A DNA stretch of 64,000 bases from JAVBJN01 sp031546985 (GCA_031546985.1 JAVBJN010000039.1:1-64000), one strand, 5' to 3'; numbered from the stretch's first letter, positions 1-8,927 are shown. Notes: generated by a model from the letters alone, not told the origin. Numbers and translations: made by a program.

Positions 1-1007
1 TGCGTGGTATAATGCAAAGCACTTTCATACGCGCCACGCGCTACGCCCACAGCCTCCCAGGCTACACCGGCACGGGTCATGCGCAGCACTTTGGCCGTGT
101 CTTTAAAACTATTGGCCAGTTGCAGCCGGTCGCTTTCGGCCACTTCGCAATCGGTAAGGGTTATAATAGCGTTCTGCACAATGCGCAGCGCCATTTTATC
201 CTGTATTTTTTCGGTAGCCAGCCCCGGTGTGCCCCTGCGCACCAAAAAGCCTTTTACTTTCTGATCGGCCACATCGGTCGCCCAAATCACTATCACATCG
301 GCAAAAGTGGCGTTGCCTATCCATTTCTTTTGGCCGTTGAGCACCCATTTTGAGCCTTTGCGTTCGGCAGTAGTAGTAAGTCCGCCCGCTGCGGCAGAGC
401 CTACCTCTGGTTCCGTAAGGCCAAAAGCGCCTATTTTTTTCATCTGCTGCATATCGGGTAACCATTCTGCTTTCTGCTCTTCTGACCCCAGCAGGTAAAT
501 GGAGCCCATAGACAACCCGCTTTGCACACCAAAAAAAGTAGCGATAGAAGCATCTACCCGGGCCATTTCCATAGCTATCATACCTTCCATTAAATTGCTC
601 ATGCCGGGACAGCCATAACCCTGGTAAGTGGCGCCACACACATTCAGTTCTGCCAGCATAGGAATCACTTCGAACGGAAACTCTGCCTTGAGCCAGTATT
701 CATTGATCAAGGGCTTTACCTGGTTTTCCATACAGTCTCTTACCTTAAGCTGCAGGGCACGCTGCTCTGGTGTAAGGGTCTGGCTGAGGTCGTAAAAATC
801 GCCATCTACCGGGGGTATCGCTTTGGGTTTACCGCCCGATTTAAGCATTTTCAGCAATCCGTTCAGTTGTTTATCATTCAGATTTCCAACCTGTTGCATT
901 ACTTCGTTTAAATCAATTTTCTCATTTAATGCAGCCAGTTTCTGAAAATCGGTTTTGCGGATAAATTGTACCGCACCTTTGATATTACTAAGCCAGCTCA
1001 TAAGCAT
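1..1007 (-). CDS. acyl-CoA dehydrogenase family protein (3' part cut by window edge)
   Basis: Reading the minus strand from ATG at 1007 (or the in-frame ATG at 1001) gives an open frame of about 335 codons that leaves the window at base 1. It begins LMSWLSNIKGAVQF, and after a helical N-terminal stretch of about 80 residues it shows acyl-CoA dehydrogenase features: GVQSGLSMGSIYLLGSEEQ, GAFGLTEPEVGSAAAGG (FAD/substrate loop), WIGNATFADVIVIWA and a following LTDCEVAESDRL segment. The family oxidises acyl-CoA thioesters with FAD and passes electrons to ETF, and etfA/etfB lie 9 kb away on the same strand. The closest subgroup may be glutaryl-CoA dehydrogenase-like, but the substrate cannot be fixed from the visible part. 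The C-terminal catalytic region is outside the window. Confidence 0.85.
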   Translation of the reverse strand, partial: MLMSWLSNIKGAVQFIRKTDFQKLAALNEKIDLNEVMQQVGNLNDKQLNGLLKMLKSGGKPKAIPPVDGDFYDLSQTLTPEQRALQLKVRDCMENQVKPLINEYWLKAEFPFEVIPMLAELNVCGATYQGYGCPGMSNLMEGMIAMEMARVDASIATFFGVQSGLSMGSIYLLGSEEQKAEWLPDMQQMKKIGAFGLTEPEVGSAAAGGLTTTAERKGSKWVLNGQKKWIGNATFADVIVIWATDVADQKVKGFLVRRGTPGLATEKIQDKMALRIVQNAIITLTDCEVAESDRLQLANSFKDTAKVLRMTRAGVAWEAVGVARGAYESALHYTT

Positions 1008-1028
1008 TGGGGGATTGGGGGTAAAGAA

Positions 1029-1052
1029 AAAGGCGCCCGGAGGCGCCTTGAA
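1029..1052 (-). terminator. rho-independent terminator after dps
   Basis: AAGGCGCC and GGCGCCTT arms around a CGGA loop. On the minus strand they are followed by a T-rich run, just downstream of the dps stop codon. Confidence 0.8.
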
Positions 1053-1063
1053 AAAGCAGTTGT

Positions 1064-1534
1064 TTATTTGAGGTAAGACCTGAGCATCCAGGCCATGTTT
1101 TCATGATCGCGAAGCAGACCGGTCATAAAATCTGCAGTGCCCACATCTTTGTATTTGTCCTGCACGGTACCAATGTGCTCGCGCAGGTTGCGGATAATGG
1201 TTTCATGATCATCCAGCAGCGCCTGGATCTGCATTTCCTGTTTATCGGAATTCTGGTCTTGCTCCAGGCTGCTCAGTTTTACAATATCCTTCATCCGTCC
1301 GCTTACAAAATGGCCCAGCATACGGATGCGTTCGGCAATCTGGTCAATTTTTTCTGCCAGCGCAGCATATTGGCCTTCGTAGAATTTGTGCAGTTCCATA
1401 AAGTTGGAACTCTCAATATTCCAGTGCGCGTTTTGGGTTTTATTATAGAGTACGTAGGTGTCAGCCAGTACAGTGTGCAAAAGGGTTGCGGTGGCTTGCA
1501 GGTTTTTTTCGGTGATGCCGATGTTTGGTTTCAT
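1064..1534 (-). CDS. dps: Dps-family ferritin-like DNA-binding/iron storage protein
   Basis: 156 residues, the usual Dps length. The start at 1534 (MKPNIGITEKN) is preferred over an upstream in-frame codon because the family begins there. The ferroxidase ligands sit with classic spacing: H37 in AHWNIE, H49 in ELHKFYEGQY, then D64 and E68 in IDQIAERI (intervals 12, 15 and 4, as in E. coli Dps). The family forms 12-subunit cages that oxidise Fe(II) with H2O2 and protect DNA during oxidative or starvation stress. The gene appears monocistronic, with its own terminator. There is no basic N-terminal tail, so direct DNA binding is uncertain. Confidence 0.93.
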   Translation of the reverse strand: MKPNIGITEKNLQATATLLHTVLADTYVLYNKTQNAHWNIESSNFMELHKFYEGQYAALAEKIDQIAERIRMLGHFVSGRMKDIVKLSSLEQDQNSDKQEMQIQALLDDHETIIRNLREHIGTVQDKYKDVGTADFMTGLLRDHENMAWMLRSYLK

Positions 1535-1682
1535 ATTTATTGATTTAAATGATGGGTTACACGAGAAAGGTATGTTATTGTAATTTACAAAAAATATGCC
1601 CAACTAAACTTATCACAAAAACCAATGGTACATTTTCTTTTTCAACGATAGCATACTTGTTTTTCTTGCAGGAACCGCTAAC

Positions 1683-2189
1683 CTATTTCCGCTTTTGTTT
1701 GTTGTTTTGTTGCAATACTTCCAGCTGGGCAATCAACGCTTCTTTTTGCGCTGTAGCTAATCCGCTTAACGAAATGGCTTTACTTTTCAGCAGTTCGCCG
1801 TTTACTTTGCGTATCACATACAGGTCATTGACCATGCCCCACCAGCCGCGGTTCCATTCGTAACCGAAAAATTCGGAGGCGGGCATCATCACCTGGTTAA
1901 CCATAGGCTCATACCGCAGGCCATAACTACGGCTCCTCATGGTTACGCTGTATTCGAACATGAGCATACCATTGCGAAGCGACGCCCGAAACTGGCGTGC
2001 TCTTACCCAGGCGGCACCCGTCAATAAGGTAATCAGTGCCAGTGGAAGCAATATAACTGCCATACTATTGTGAAAAGCATAGTAGCCTACGGCTACCCCC
2101 AGGAGCAGGAGTACAACTGGCAGCAACACCCATTTTAATTTGCGGAAATACGCGTCGTTCGTAAAATCGCTTTCTATAATAAAATCCAT
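1683..2189 (-). CDS. small two-TM membrane protein, PH-like cytosolic part
   Basis: 168 residues. Two adjacent hydrophobic helices (about 20-40 and 43-60: WVLLPVVLLLLGVAVGYY and VILLPLALITLLTGAAWV) are followed by a soluble beta-rich segment with many aromatics (EFFGYEWNRGWWG) and a basic end, KQKRK. The layout resembles small bacterial YcxB/PH-like membrane proteins, but no diagnostic motif is visible. It starts 9 bases after the stop of the SpmA/SpmB-like gene and is probably cotranscribed with it. Function unknown. Confidence 0.6.
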   Translation of the reverse strand: MDFIIESDFTNDAYFRKLKWVLLPVVLLLLGVAVGYYAFHNSMAVILLPLALITLLTGAAWVRARQFRASLRNGMLMFEYSVTMRSRSYGLRYEPMVNQVMMPASEFFGYEWNRGWWGMVNDLYVIRKVNGELLKSKAISLSGLATAQKEALIAQLEVLQQNNKQKRK

Positions 2190-2198
2190 GCTATCCGA

Positions 2199-3446
2199 TT
2201 ATTTGTAGAACCAGTATGCGACCAGAATAGCGCCGATTAAACCTGCTATATCTGCAATCAAACCACATATTACCGCGTAGCGCGTCTTTTTGATATTGAC
2301 ACTGCCAAAATATACGGCCAAAACGTAAAAGGTCGTTTCTGTAGATCCCTGGATGATAGAAGCCAGTTTGCCCACAAATGAGTCTACACCATGTGTTTTC
2401 ATCACATCTACCATCAGCCCACGCGCACCACTGCCACTCAGGGTTTTCATCAATCCAACGGGCAGGGCAGGCACAAATTCGCTGTCCATACCCAGAGCGG
2501 TAACTCCTGCAGCTATACCGTTTACAATATAATCCATGCAACCGGTGCTGCGGAATACCGAAATAGCCACCAGTATGGCAATGAGGTAAGGAATAATTTG
2601 TATGGCTACGCCAAAGCCTTCTTTGGCGCCTTCGATAAAGGCATCGTACACGTTTATTTTCTTAAACGCGCCAACGGCTATAAAACTAATGATGATAGAA
2701 AAAATAGTGATGCTGCCCAGCAAACCAATATACTGCGCCATTACATCGGGCGGATAGTTGTGCAACCAGGTGTACAAGCCAAACATAGCAGCAGCAAAAC
2801 CTGCCAGGAACAACAGGATCTGCCAGCGAAACAGGTTTATGCGCTGGTACAATGCCACGGCAAACAAGCCGGAGACAAACGAAATAAAGGTACCAATGAG
2901 AGTGGGCAGAAAAATATCGGCGGCGTTGAAGTTGGTCAACCCTTGTTCTACTGCCATCGTTTGCCGGATGGCGATAACCGAAGTTGGTATAATGGTAATG
3001 CCAGCTGTATTAAGCACCAGGAACATGATCATGGCGTTGCTGGCTGTATCTTTTACCGGGTTTATCTCTTGCAGCTCTTTCATGGCTTTAAGGCCGAGTG
3101 GGGTAGCTGCGTTATCGAGCCCCAGCATATTGGCCGAAAAATTCATCACAATGCTGCCCGATGCTGGGTGACCTTTGGGAATTTCGGGAAATAACCTGCG
3201 GAAAAAAGGTGCCATTACTTTGGCGAAAAGCTGTATCACACCTGCTCTTTCGCCAATCTTCATGATGCCCAGCCACAAGGCCATTACGCCCACCAGCCCC
3301 AGCGAAATATCGAAACCGGTCTTGGCCGTTTCAAAAATGCCGGTCATAACCTGCGAAAAAATGTTCATGTCGCCCATGCACAGTTTTACAAGGGCTACCA
3401 CGAATCCAATCAGAAAAAAGCCAATCCAGATATAGTTCAGAATCAT
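2199..3446 (-). CDS. fused SpmA/SpmB-like nucleoside-recognition (Gate) domain membrane protein
   Basis: 415 residues, very hydrophobic, in two homologous halves. The N-terminal half carries the SpmA-type signature (LWLGIMKIGERAGVIQ, NMLGLDNAATPLGLKAM); the C-terminal half carries a second Gate domain (FGVAIQIIPYLIAILVAI, LPVGLMKTLSGSGARGLM, IIQGSTETTFYVLAVYFG). In sporulators these are separate SpmA and SpmB proteins; in Bacteroidota fused versions are common and unrelated to sporulation. The substrate is unknown; the Gate family includes nucleoside transport-like folds. It is the first gene of a pair with the downstream two-TM protein. Confidence 0.85.
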   Translation of the reverse strand: MILNYIWIGFFLIGFVVALVKLCMGDMNIFSQVMTGIFETAKTGFDISLGLVGVMALWLGIMKIGERAGVIQLFAKVMAPFFRRLFPEIPKGHPASGSIVMNFSANMLGLDNAATPLGLKAMKELQEINPVKDTASNAMIMFLVLNTAGITIIPTSVIAIRQTMAVEQGLTNFNAADIFLPTLIGTFISFVSGLFAVALYQRINLFRWQILLFLAGFAAAMFGLYTWLHNYPPDVMAQYIGLLGSITIFSIIISFIAVGAFKKINVYDAFIEGAKEGFGVAIQIIPYLIAILVAISVFRSTGCMDYIVNGIAAGVTALGMDSEFVPALPVGLMKTLSGSGARGLMVDVMKTHGVDSFVGKLASIIQGSTETTFYVLAVYFGSVNIKKTRYAVICGLIADIAGLIGAILVAYWFYK

Positions 3447-3465
3447 AAAGTTCGTATCGTAGCAA

Positions 3466-3473
3466 CAAACCTA
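3466..3473 (-). promoter_or_regulatory. candidate -7 box (TAGGTTTG) of the SpmAB-like gene
   Basis: Matches the Bacteroidota TAnnTTTG -7 consensus on the minus strand, about 20 bases before the ATG at 3446. No clear -33 TTG was identified. Confidence 0.4.
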
Positions 3474-3493
3474 AGCTTTTAAGCTAAAAAAGT

Positions 3494-3516
3494 AAACCCC
3501 GCATAGTGCGGGGTTT
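3494..3516 (-). terminator. terminator after mqnE
   Basis: Perfect 10-bp arms AAACCCCGCA / TGCGGGGTTT with a 3-base loop, between the mqnE stop and the next minus-strand gene. The minus-strand side is followed by a T-containing run. Confidence 0.8.
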
Positions 3517-3548
3517 ATAAAGAAAATAGTACAATAAGAAATTACAGC

Positions 3549-4694
3549 TTACGCTACAGGTTCAAACGTACGGATCTCGTTGTAAAAAGTATCGCGCTCA
3601 ACCGGCTCACGGCCTACCGCTTTTATAAGATTACAAAGCTCATCGGTCGTCATCGAAGGGTTTTGCTCCTCAGATCCTGCCATGCTGTAAATTTTGGTGG
3701 TATCATCAATGGTACCATCCAGGTCGTTTACGCCAAACGACAACATGAGTTGTGCACTTTGGCGGCCCAGCATAGGCCAGTAGGCTTTCATGCTTCCGAA
3801 GTTATCGAGGAAGATGCGGGCTATGGCGTAAGTCTTAATGTCTTCAATGATGGAAACTTCTTCCATATGCGACATCTGGTTATCGCCATTGCGGAACTTG
3901 AGCGGAATAAAGCAGTTAAACCCATTGGTTTCGTCCTGCACATCGCGCAGGCGGCTCATATGATCTACGCGGTGCCAGTATTTTTCTACATGGCCATAGA
4001 GCATGGTAGCATTGGTAGGCATGCCTAAGCGGTGCGCCGTAGCATGAATGTCTAACCAACCGTCGCCATCTACTTTATCTTCACAGATCTGTACACGCAC
4101 TTCGGGGTGAAAAATTTCTGCACCACCACCTGGCAAGCTCTGCAATCCGGCTTCGTTAATTTTACGCATGCCTTCTTCGGTACTTACTTTCGCTTTGCGG
4201 AACATATAGTCCAGCTCCACGGCTGTAAAACCTTTCAACGCGATGTCGGGACGGTAATCTCTGATGGTTGACAACAACTCACAGAAGAAATCGAGGTTCA
4301 TTTTAGGGTGTACACCACCCACGATATGCACCTCTGTAACGGGTTGCCCGTCGTATTTCTTTACCATGTGCATCATTTGGTCGATGCTCAGTTCCCAACC
4401 TTCTTCGCGGTGCTTGTACAAGCGGGAATAGGAGCAGAACTTACAATCAAACACACACACGTTGGTAGGTTCGATATGAAAATTCTTGTTGAAATACGTT
4501 TTGTTGCCAAAACGTTCTTCGCGGATATGATTGGCCAAAGCACCGAGGTAGCCGATTTCGCCTTTCTCGAATAAAAGAATCCCTTCTTCCGAAGAGATTC
4601 TTTCATGTGCTAAAACTTTTTCCGCAATGTTTTTAAATGAAACATCCAGGTTTTTATCGTTGAGTATCGCCTGAATGGATATATGCTGTTGCAT
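3549..4694 (-). CDS. mqnE: aminofutalosine synthase (radical SAM), menaquinone biosynthesis
   Basis: 381 residues. The radical SAM cluster motif CxxxCxxC is seen in TNVCVFDCKFCSY (about residue 80), followed by EVHIVGGVHP, the LPGGGAEIF segment and NATMLYGHVEKYWHRVDHM, which fit MqnE better than its paralog MqnC. MqnE joins the enolpyruvyl compound made by MqnA to SAM, giving aminofutalosine in the futalosine route to menaquinone. The ATG lies only 4 bases after the stop of a secreted-protease gene, so transcription is probably coupled although the functions look unrelated. A terminator follows. No other mqn gene is in the window. Confidence 0.88.
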   Translation of the reverse strand: MQQHISIQAILNDKNLDVSFKNIAEKVLAHERISSEEGILLFEKGEIGYLGALANHIREERFGNKTYFNKNFHIEPTNVCVFDCKFCSYSRLYKHREEGWELSIDQMMHMVKKYDGQPVTEVHIVGGVHPKMNLDFFCELLSTIRDYRPDIALKGFTAVELDYMFRKAKVSTEEGMRKINEAGLQSLPGGGAEIFHPEVRVQICEDKVDGDGWLDIHATAHRLGMPTNATMLYGHVEKYWHRVDHMSRLRDVQDETNGFNCFIPLKFRNGDNQMSHMEEVSIIEDIKTYAIARIFLDNFGSMKAYWPMLGRQSAQLMLSFGVNDLDGTIDDTTKIYSMAGSEEQNPSMTTDELCNLIKAVGREPVERDTFYNEIRTFEPVA

Positions 4695-4698
4695 TTGC

Positions 4699-6033
4699 CT
4701 ATTTATTTACAATCACTTTTTCGGTAACGGTTCCTTCGTCAAAGATACATTTAACAAAGTACATTCCATTAGGCTGGCGACTGATATCGATCATGTTATT
4801 CATGGCAGACAAATCGTTTCCATTGGCACGGAATATTTCTTTGCCCATACCATCTACTACCATTACATTTTTAAGGTTATAACCACCTTTTACCTGCAAT
4901 ACAAAGAAGCCATTGCCCGGGTTAGGAGAAATGTTCAGGGAATGATCGAGCGCAGCGGTTTCTTTAACACCGGTTGGCGCCATTGGTGTAGTGAGTTCCG
5001 GGTGAGAGAACAGCTCTGCACGCGGACCGTTGGCAGCAAAGGTTTGTTGCATACGGGTTACCTGACCCTGAGAGAACATGTTCATGCAATCGTCATTGGA
5101 GTAATCCATGAAGTTCATAAACATTACACCAGGAGAGGTGGTAGTACAGGCATCAACCAGCGGGAAGGCAGGGCAACCGTTGGTTGCAGCTTCCTGGTTA
5201 GGCGTATCGCCAACAAAATCGGTACTGCAAGCGCCATACACACCAAAAGTGTGGTACAGGTTAAAGAAGTGACCACTTTCGTGTGTAAGTGTACGGCCAC
5301 GGCCGGCAGCAGGATAAAACGGACCTACTACCTGGGTAGCGCCTTTTTCGCCAAATGCGCGGTAATCAAGCACCGTACCTTGCTCAGCCTGAGCAAAGGT
5401 AATAAGGCTGCCTGCAGGTGGTGTAGCTACACCTAATACAGAACCACCGGTGATAGGAGCGATGGTGCAAACCCAGATGTTGTAGTAACGATCGGGATTC
5501 CAGATATCGATACCTCCCGAAGAGGCGTATTTGGCATCTTTACAAGCACCATTGGCATCGAAATTGGCACCGTTGGTGATAATTTTATAATCAAAGCCTG
5601 GCGTAGCATTGCCGTTGGCATCTACAGTAGCCAGTTTAAACTCAATACCCGGATTGCCTACCAATGGCATGAAATCGGCCGGCACATTAGCATTATCGGG
5701 GTTCAGACGCTGGTAATCTTTATTAAGAACAGCGAGCTGACTGTTAATACGGGCTTTAATACCTGCTTCGCCACCCATACTGTTAAACTGGTATTGGGTA
5801 AGCAGTAAGTGAAACACTACGGGCACTGCACTCTGGGCAGTTGTTTTTTGTCCTGCCAGTGGCAGCATTGCAGCATCAGCTTCGGCTTTGTAAAGCCTGG
5901 TCATAAACGAAGGATCGTTTTTAACCGCTTGCTGAATCATTAACTCCTGACCACAAACCTTTTGTGATTCCTGGGCATAACTGTAAGCGAACATACCCAT
6001 AGACGCGAAAAGCAGGAAACTTTTTTTCATCAA
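4699..6033 (-). CDS. secreted M43-family zinc metalloprotease with T9SS tail
   Basis: 444 residues. An N-terminal signal peptide (MMKKSFLLFASMGMFAYSYAQ) precedes a propeptide-like stretch. The extended zinc motif HExxHxxxxxH is present as HESGHFFNLYH (H251, E252, H255, H261), with a Met-turn region MNFMDYSNDDCMNMFSQGQ. These mark the pappalysin/cytophagalysin group (M43). The last 75 residues (ISPNPGNGFFVLQV ... EKVIVNK) form a type A T9SS sorting domain, so the protein should be exported across the outer membrane and processed. It is paralogous to the next gene upstream. Substrate unknown. Confidence 0.9.
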   Translation of the reverse strand: MMKKSFLLFASMGMFAYSYAQESQKVCGQELMIQQAVKNDPSFMTRLYKAEADAAMLPLAGQKTTAQSAVPVVFHLLLTQYQFNSMGGEAGIKARINSQLAVLNKDYQRLNPDNANVPADFMPLVGNPGIEFKLATVDANGNATPGFDYKIITNGANFDANGACKDAKYASSGGIDIWNPDRYYNIWVCTIAPITGGSVLGVATPPAGSLITFAQAEQGTVLDYRAFGEKGATQVVGPFYPAAGRGRTLTHESGHFFNLYHTFGVYGACSTDFVGDTPNQEAATNGCPAFPLVDACTTTSPGVMFMNFMDYSNDDCMNMFSQGQVTRMQQTFAANGPRAELFSHPELTTPMAPTGVKETAALDHSLNISPNPGNGFFVLQVKGGYNLKNVMVVDGMGKEIFRANGNDLSAMNNMIDISRQPNGMYFVKCIFDEGTVTEKVIVNK

Positions 6034-6167
6034 TGTAATTTTTTGTGATTATGTAGCAAACCAGAAGCCAAAAACAAGGTTTGTATACAAAATCTTTTGG
6101 TGGGCGGTTTTTTTAGGCCTCCCGGGTTATACAAAATTCACCCCAAAGTGTTCGGAAAATCAATCCA

Positions 6168-7517
6168 TTACTTTGCAATGACTACCTTTTCGGTGATGGT
6201 GCCACGGTTAAAATGGCACTTCAGAAAATATACCCCTTCTGCGATATCGCTTACATTAAGCGCATAACCGCCGTTGAGGGTATTGGTTACATGGATTGAC
6301 AGGATGGTTTTGCCCATTACATCAGACAGTTCAATGCCCTGAATGCCATCGGCTCCACGGTTGAACTGGATGTTGAGTATATTCTTTGCAGGATTCGGAT
6401 ATACCGACATACCTGTTTCATAAACTAAGTTATTTAAGCCCAGCGGCGAATTACACACCTGGCTGTTTTGCACCAGTCCCGAGCGACCTCCCGAAGCGGT
6501 AAGGGTAGCACGCATACGGTTTACCTGGCCTTGTGTAAACATCTTCATGCACGCATCATCTACATAGTCCATATAATTCATGAACATGGTGCCTGGTGCA
6601 TTAGGCGTACAACCATCGGTTTGCGGGTAAGAAGGGCAACCGTAGTTGCGATCAGACTGGTTAGGTGTATCGTTTACTTCGTCGGAACCGCTGCAGTTGT
6701 TATTGCCCGATACATCATCATCATCGCCCCAAATATGCAGCAGATTAAAATAGTGCCCTGTTTCGTGCACCAATGTACGGCCTCCGGTAATATCGGGAAT
6801 AAAATAGCCACTCACACCCGCATCTGTTTTGCTGCCAAAAGCACCAAAAGTAATAACAGCACCTTGCTCAGCATCCGGAAAACCCGGGAAGAAATAAGGT
6901 GGGGTAGCTACACCCAGCAAACCATTGGGCGTAATGTTACAAATCCATACATTATAATATTTGCTGGGGTTCCAGGCATTGGCACCGCCGGTAGCAGCAT
7001 ATTTGGCATCGCTGCAGAAATAGGTAGATCCGGTGGTTCCGGTTTCTACATCAAAGCCTTGTTTGTTGGTAGTTACAATTTCGTACCCGTTGGTATAATT
7101 GCCATTGGGATCGGTATGCGCGGGACAAAATTCGTATTCAGGATTGCCGATAGCACCTTGAAAAGCTGCAGGTACCGTAGCAATATCGGCATTGAGTTTC
7201 TGATAATCGCGATTGAGCACTTTCAATTGAGAGGCTACACGCGCGGCAATGCCCGAGGCACCACCAATCTGCGCCTGCTGGGCGCTGGTAAGTACAATAT
7301 GAAAAACTACGGGCACCGTTACCTTAGCCGTTGTTTTATACGCCATGTTGCCAGCTTCCGCAGTCATTTGCGCCTGGTATGCCGCCCACTGCGCTTCGTA
7401 AGCGGGATTCTGATGTAAAACTTTCTGTACGATATCAAAACCGCATTTTCTTTGGGTCTGCGCTTCTGCACTCACCACACCACACAGCACGGCAAGACCC
7501 AATAACCATTTCTTCAT
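6168..7517 (-). CDS. secreted M43-family zinc metalloprotease with T9SS tail (paralog)
   Basis: 449 residues from the ATG at 7517, chosen because it starts a normal signal peptide (MKKWLLGLAVLCGVVSAEAQ); an earlier ATG at 7541 overlaps the stop of the upstream nuclease gene. The zinc motif is HETGHYFNLLH, followed by an acidic insert (GDDDDVSGNNNCSG, absent from the neighbour, possibly a Ca-binding loop) and the Met-turn MNYMDYVDDACMKMF. A T9SS type A domain (VYPNPAKNILNIQF ... EKVVIAK) closes it. It shares domain order with the gene at 4699-6033, so the pair arose by tandem duplication. About 130 bases separate them. Confidence 0.9.
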   Translation of the reverse strand: MKKWLLGLAVLCGVVSAEAQTQRKCGFDIVQKVLHQNPAYEAQWAAYQAQMTAEAGNMAYKTTAKVTVPVVFHIVLTSAQQAQIGGASGIAARVASQLKVLNRDYQKLNADIATVPAAFQGAIGNPEYEFCPAHTDPNGNYTNGYEIVTTNKQGFDVETGTTGSTYFCSDAKYAATGGANAWNPSKYYNVWICNITPNGLLGVATPPYFFPGFPDAEQGAVITFGAFGSKTDAGVSGYFIPDITGGRTLVHETGHYFNLLHIWGDDDDVSGNNNCSGSDEVNDTPNQSDRNYGCPSYPQTDGCTPNAPGTMFMNYMDYVDDACMKMFTQGQVNRMRATLTASGGRSGLVQNSQVCNSPLGLNNLVYETGMSVYPNPAKNILNIQFNRGADGIQGIELSDVMGKTILSIHVTNTLNGGYALNVSDIAEGVYFLKCHFNRGTITEKVVIAK

Positions 7518-7537
7518 CCTTATGACGTTTAGGTTGA

Positions 7538-8206
7538 TCATTCTTTTTTGCGGCTATCCATTTCACTACAAATGGCAATAGCCTGCTTATAGTCTTCCTG
7601 TCCGAGTGCCTGTTGTAACAGGCCATTTAACTCTTCCAAAGATAAGGTATTCAGGTCATCATTAACGCTGGCAGTCACCTCCGGCGGCAATGTTTTTTCA
7701 GGGGTAGGTTGGTCGGCCGTTTCGCCCGGTTTTGTACTGCTAAAATCATCGTACATGGCGGCGGCTTCAAGAATATTTTCGTAGGTATAAATAGGGCAGT
7801 TGAAACGTACAGCTAATGCAATGGCATCGGAGGTACGGGACTTAATTTCTAACCGCCTGGCATTATACAAACATACTAATTTTGAATGAAAAACACCTTC
7901 ATCCAAAGCATAAATTACTACTGCTGCTAATTGGAGTCCTATGGTTTGAAAGGCATTGTGCATAAGGTCGTGGGTAAGGGGCATTGGGGGTATAATCCCT
8001 TCCAGCACCACTACAATGGCCTGAGCCTCAGCGGCTCCTATCACAACCGGCAAACGCCTTGCGCCACCCAACTCACCCAACACAATAGCATAATTGTTTT
8101 TTTCTATATTGCTATGTGCAATAAGAATAATCTCAAGGCCTATTTGGGCTGGCGCTGCTGCAGTATGCTGCAACTTTCCTACCACGCTTTTAAGCCAGCT
8201 TTTCAT
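7538..8206 (-). CDS. bifunctional nuclease family protein (DUF151) with UVR-like tail, copy 2
   Basis: 222 residues from the ATG at 8206 (MKSWLKSVVGKL), preferred because an earlier start would overlap the upstream paralog. The core has the DUF151 hallmarks NNYAIVLGELGGARRLPVVIG, AEAQAIVVVLE, PLTHDLMHN, VCLYNARRLEIKSRTSDAIALAV and CPIYTYENIL. After a Pro/Thr linker the last 40 residues (LSLEELNGLLQQALGQEDY) resemble a UvrB/UvrC (UVR) helical motif. DUF151 proteins have been reported as DNase/RNase enzymes; the biological role in Bacteroidota is not established. It lies 19 bases after the paralog and is very likely cotranscribed. Confidence 0.85.
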   Translation of the reverse strand: MKSWLKSVVGKLQHTAAAPAQIGLEIILIAHSNIEKNNYAIVLGELGGARRLPVVIGAAEAQAIVVVLEGIIPPMPLTHDLMHNAFQTIGLQLAAVVIYALDEGVFHSKLVCLYNARRLEIKSRTSDAIALAVRFNCPIYTYENILEAAAMYDDFSSTKPGETADQPTPEKTLPPEVTASVNDDLNTLSLEELNGLLQQALGQEDYKQAIAICSEMDSRKKE

Positions 8207-8225
8207 GGGGGTAAAACCGGGTACT

Positions 8226-8843
8226 TTATTTTGTTTTGCGGCTGTTGATCTCATCGCGGATAGCGATGGCCCGCATATAATCTTCCTGGTCGAGCACCTG
8301 TTGCAGCAGTTTGTTCAACTCATCGAGCGACAAGGCTTTGAGGTCATCATGCCCGGCAGAAGTCGTAACAGATGGCGTAGTTTTTTCAGGAGTGGTTTGG
8401 GCTACTGCCGAAGTTTTTTCGGGCTTACCGCTTTCATCCATATAAAGCCCGGCGGCTTCCAGGATATTCTCGTAGGTATAAACAGGACAATTGAAACGTA
8501 CGGCCAGCGCCAGCGCATCGGAGGTACGAGAATCTATTTCAATTACTTCGTCGTTATGCAGGCACACGAGTTTGGAGAAGAAAATGCCTTCTTCCAATTT
8601 ATAGATCACCACTTCGCGTAATTCTACGTCAAAGATGTTGAGCATATTCTTCATCAGGTCGTGCGTAAGCGGACGGCTGGGTTGCATCCGTTCCAGGGCT
8701 ACCGCAATAGCCTGAGCTTCAAATCCTCCGATCACAATAGGCAAACGGCGCAGACCGTTTAATTCACCTAAAACAACGGCGTAAGAATGAGTCTGTGTAA
8801 TACTGTGAGACAACGCTACAATTTCCAACTCTATCTTTTTCAT
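8226..8843 (-). CDS. bifunctional nuclease family protein (DUF151) with UVR-like tail, copy 1
   Basis: 205 residues starting MKKIELEIVALSHSIT. It has the same domain order as the downstream copy: a DUF151 core (SYAVVLGELNGLRRLPIVIG, FEAQAIAVALE, RPLTHDLMKN, EIDSRTSDALALAVRFNCP), a Thr/Pro linker (about 150-170) and a UVR-like helical hairpin at the end (LSLDELNKLLQQVLDQEDY). It lacks the extra N-terminal helix of copy 2 and looks the more canonical of the two, so it is probably the ancestral copy. Confidence 0.88.
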   Translation of the reverse strand: MKKIELEIVALSHSITQTHSYAVVLGELNGLRRLPIVIGGFEAQAIAVALERMQPSRPLTHDLMKNMLNIFDVELREVVIYKLEEGIFFSKLVCLHNDEVIEIDSRTSDALALAVRFNCPVYTYENILEAAGLYMDESGKPEKTSAVAQTTPEKTTPSVTTSAGHDDLKALSLDELNKLLQQVLDQEDYMRAIAIRDEINSRKTK

Positions 8844-8927
8844 CCTGGAACTTAATGGGTTAACATTGAGGAGTGAAGTTAGAAAAATAATATTGTTTTA
8901 TACAACATTTCGTGTGTCAAAAAACAA

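Noticed and set aside
6468..7418. 316-codon plus-strand frame
   Set aside because: Antisense to the M43 protease with an intact zinc motif and T9SS tail.
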